Part shown: in pieces, positions 63,818 to 64,000 of the stretch
Layout of the letters: each line of letters starts with the position of its first letter
How positions within the stretch are numbered: the stretch's first letter is position 1
Position numbers and translations under genes: made by a program
Notes under the pieces: generated by a model
The model's database searches: none
Told to the model about the DNA's origin: nothing
The model's input: the letters and a program-made list of their open reading frames with translations, nothing else
NCBI RefSeq assembly: GCF_017813395.1
Contig: NZ_JAGIZB010000006.1
Coordinates: 1 to 64,000 of the forward strand
Direction: 5' to 3'
Origin: Pararoseomonas baculiformis
Lineage (GTDB): Bacteria; Pseudomonadota; Alphaproteobacteria; Acetobacterales; Acetobacteraceae
DNA: 64,000 bases

Positions 63818-64000
63818 GTGAGGATGACCATCACCCCGACGAGGCGCGGCCTGTTGCTGGCGGGCGCCCTTGCCCTGCCCGCCCTGCGGCACGCGGAGGC
63901 GCAGGCGCCGTCCGCGCCACAGGGGGCCAGCCTGGCGGCGATGGTAGCGCGGGCCAATGCGGGCACGGTGGGGGTGGTCTCGGGCGGGGTGGACGGGACC
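63818..64000 (+). CDS. TAXI-family TRAP transporter solute-binding protein, N-terminal part
   Basis: The visible 61 residues start at GTG 63818 (AGAGGGAG five bases upstream; ATG 63824 is in frame). A signal with TRRGLLLAG is compatible with Tat export, and the mature start MVARANAGTVGVVSGGVDGT matches the ANxGTVGxxSGGxDGT start typical of TAXI-type TRAP receptors. The gene continues beyond the right edge. It lies 29 bases downstream of the Pro-rich protein on the same strand. Confidence 0.6.
   Translation, partial: MRMTITPTRRGLLLAGALALPALRHAEAQAPSAPQGASLAAMVARANAGTVGVVSGGVDGT

Overview
The window is a very GC-rich chromosomal segment of an alphaproteobacterium. The order aroA-cmk-rpsA, the TIGR02300 and DUF4170 small proteins, the GHNGGPPL-type small protein, IalB, the bactofilin, HWE-kinase signalling and many AbrB, AzlCD and TAXI-type transport genes fit Rhodospirillales, most likely Acetobacteraceae close to Roseomonas. 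That placement is inference from gene families, not from a marker phylogeny. No rRNA, tRNA, CRISPR array or complete insertion sequence was seen.

Layout. 0-9 kb: the start of a probable MscS-type channel, a secreted trypsin-like protease, a hybrid sensor kinase, a halogenase-like flavoprotein, an AzlC/AzlD pair, an amino-acid-type binding protein and an AbrB-type permease. 9-14 kb: an AraC regulator divergent from an MFS transporter, an SDR, a second MFS transporter. 14-20 kb: an AT-richer FkbM methyltransferase, typA, a PfkB/adenosine kinase, a bactofilin and a small lipoprotein. 20-25 kb: a tightly overlapping histidine cluster (hisB, DUF2628, hisH, GNAT, hisA; no hisF or hisE after it), a TonB-like protein and hslV without hslU. 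25-29 kb: a UdgX-type protein with its linked radical SAM protein. 29-38 kb: a secreted RTX metalloprotease, glutathione peroxidase, thioredoxin, a PQQ-type sugar dehydrogenase, an M81 peptidase, an HWE kinase with its response regulator, and a hydrolase interrupted by an in-frame stop. 38-44 kb: rpsA, a Clp1-like kinase, cmk, aroA. 44-52 kb: YdcF, a methyltransferase, a Hint-domain protein, a short HPF, IalB, rlmN and an antiporter. 52-55 kb: an AT-rich two-gene cassette (DUF4365 plus an unknown gene) and a transposase-derived gene broken by a 7-bp duplication. 55-61 kb: argG, then pyrF-trpF-EamA-trpB-trpA. 61-64 kb: a large Pro/Ala/Val-rich membrane protein and the start of a TAXI-type binding protein.

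The strongest unexplained structure is a roughly 235-bp intergenic repeat present three times (11272-11507, 20258-20491, 31117-31351). Each copy folds into four successive perfect hairpins, lies in the same orientation, and fills a gap between two convergent genes. In one copy the third stem carries a compensatory double change, which supports selection on the RNA or DNA fold. Other points of interest are a UdgX-type protein with no cysteine at all, the AT-rich DUF4365 cassette, a Hint protein whose first third differs in base composition from the rest, and a bacterial Clp1-like kinase inside the aroA-cmk-rpsA block.
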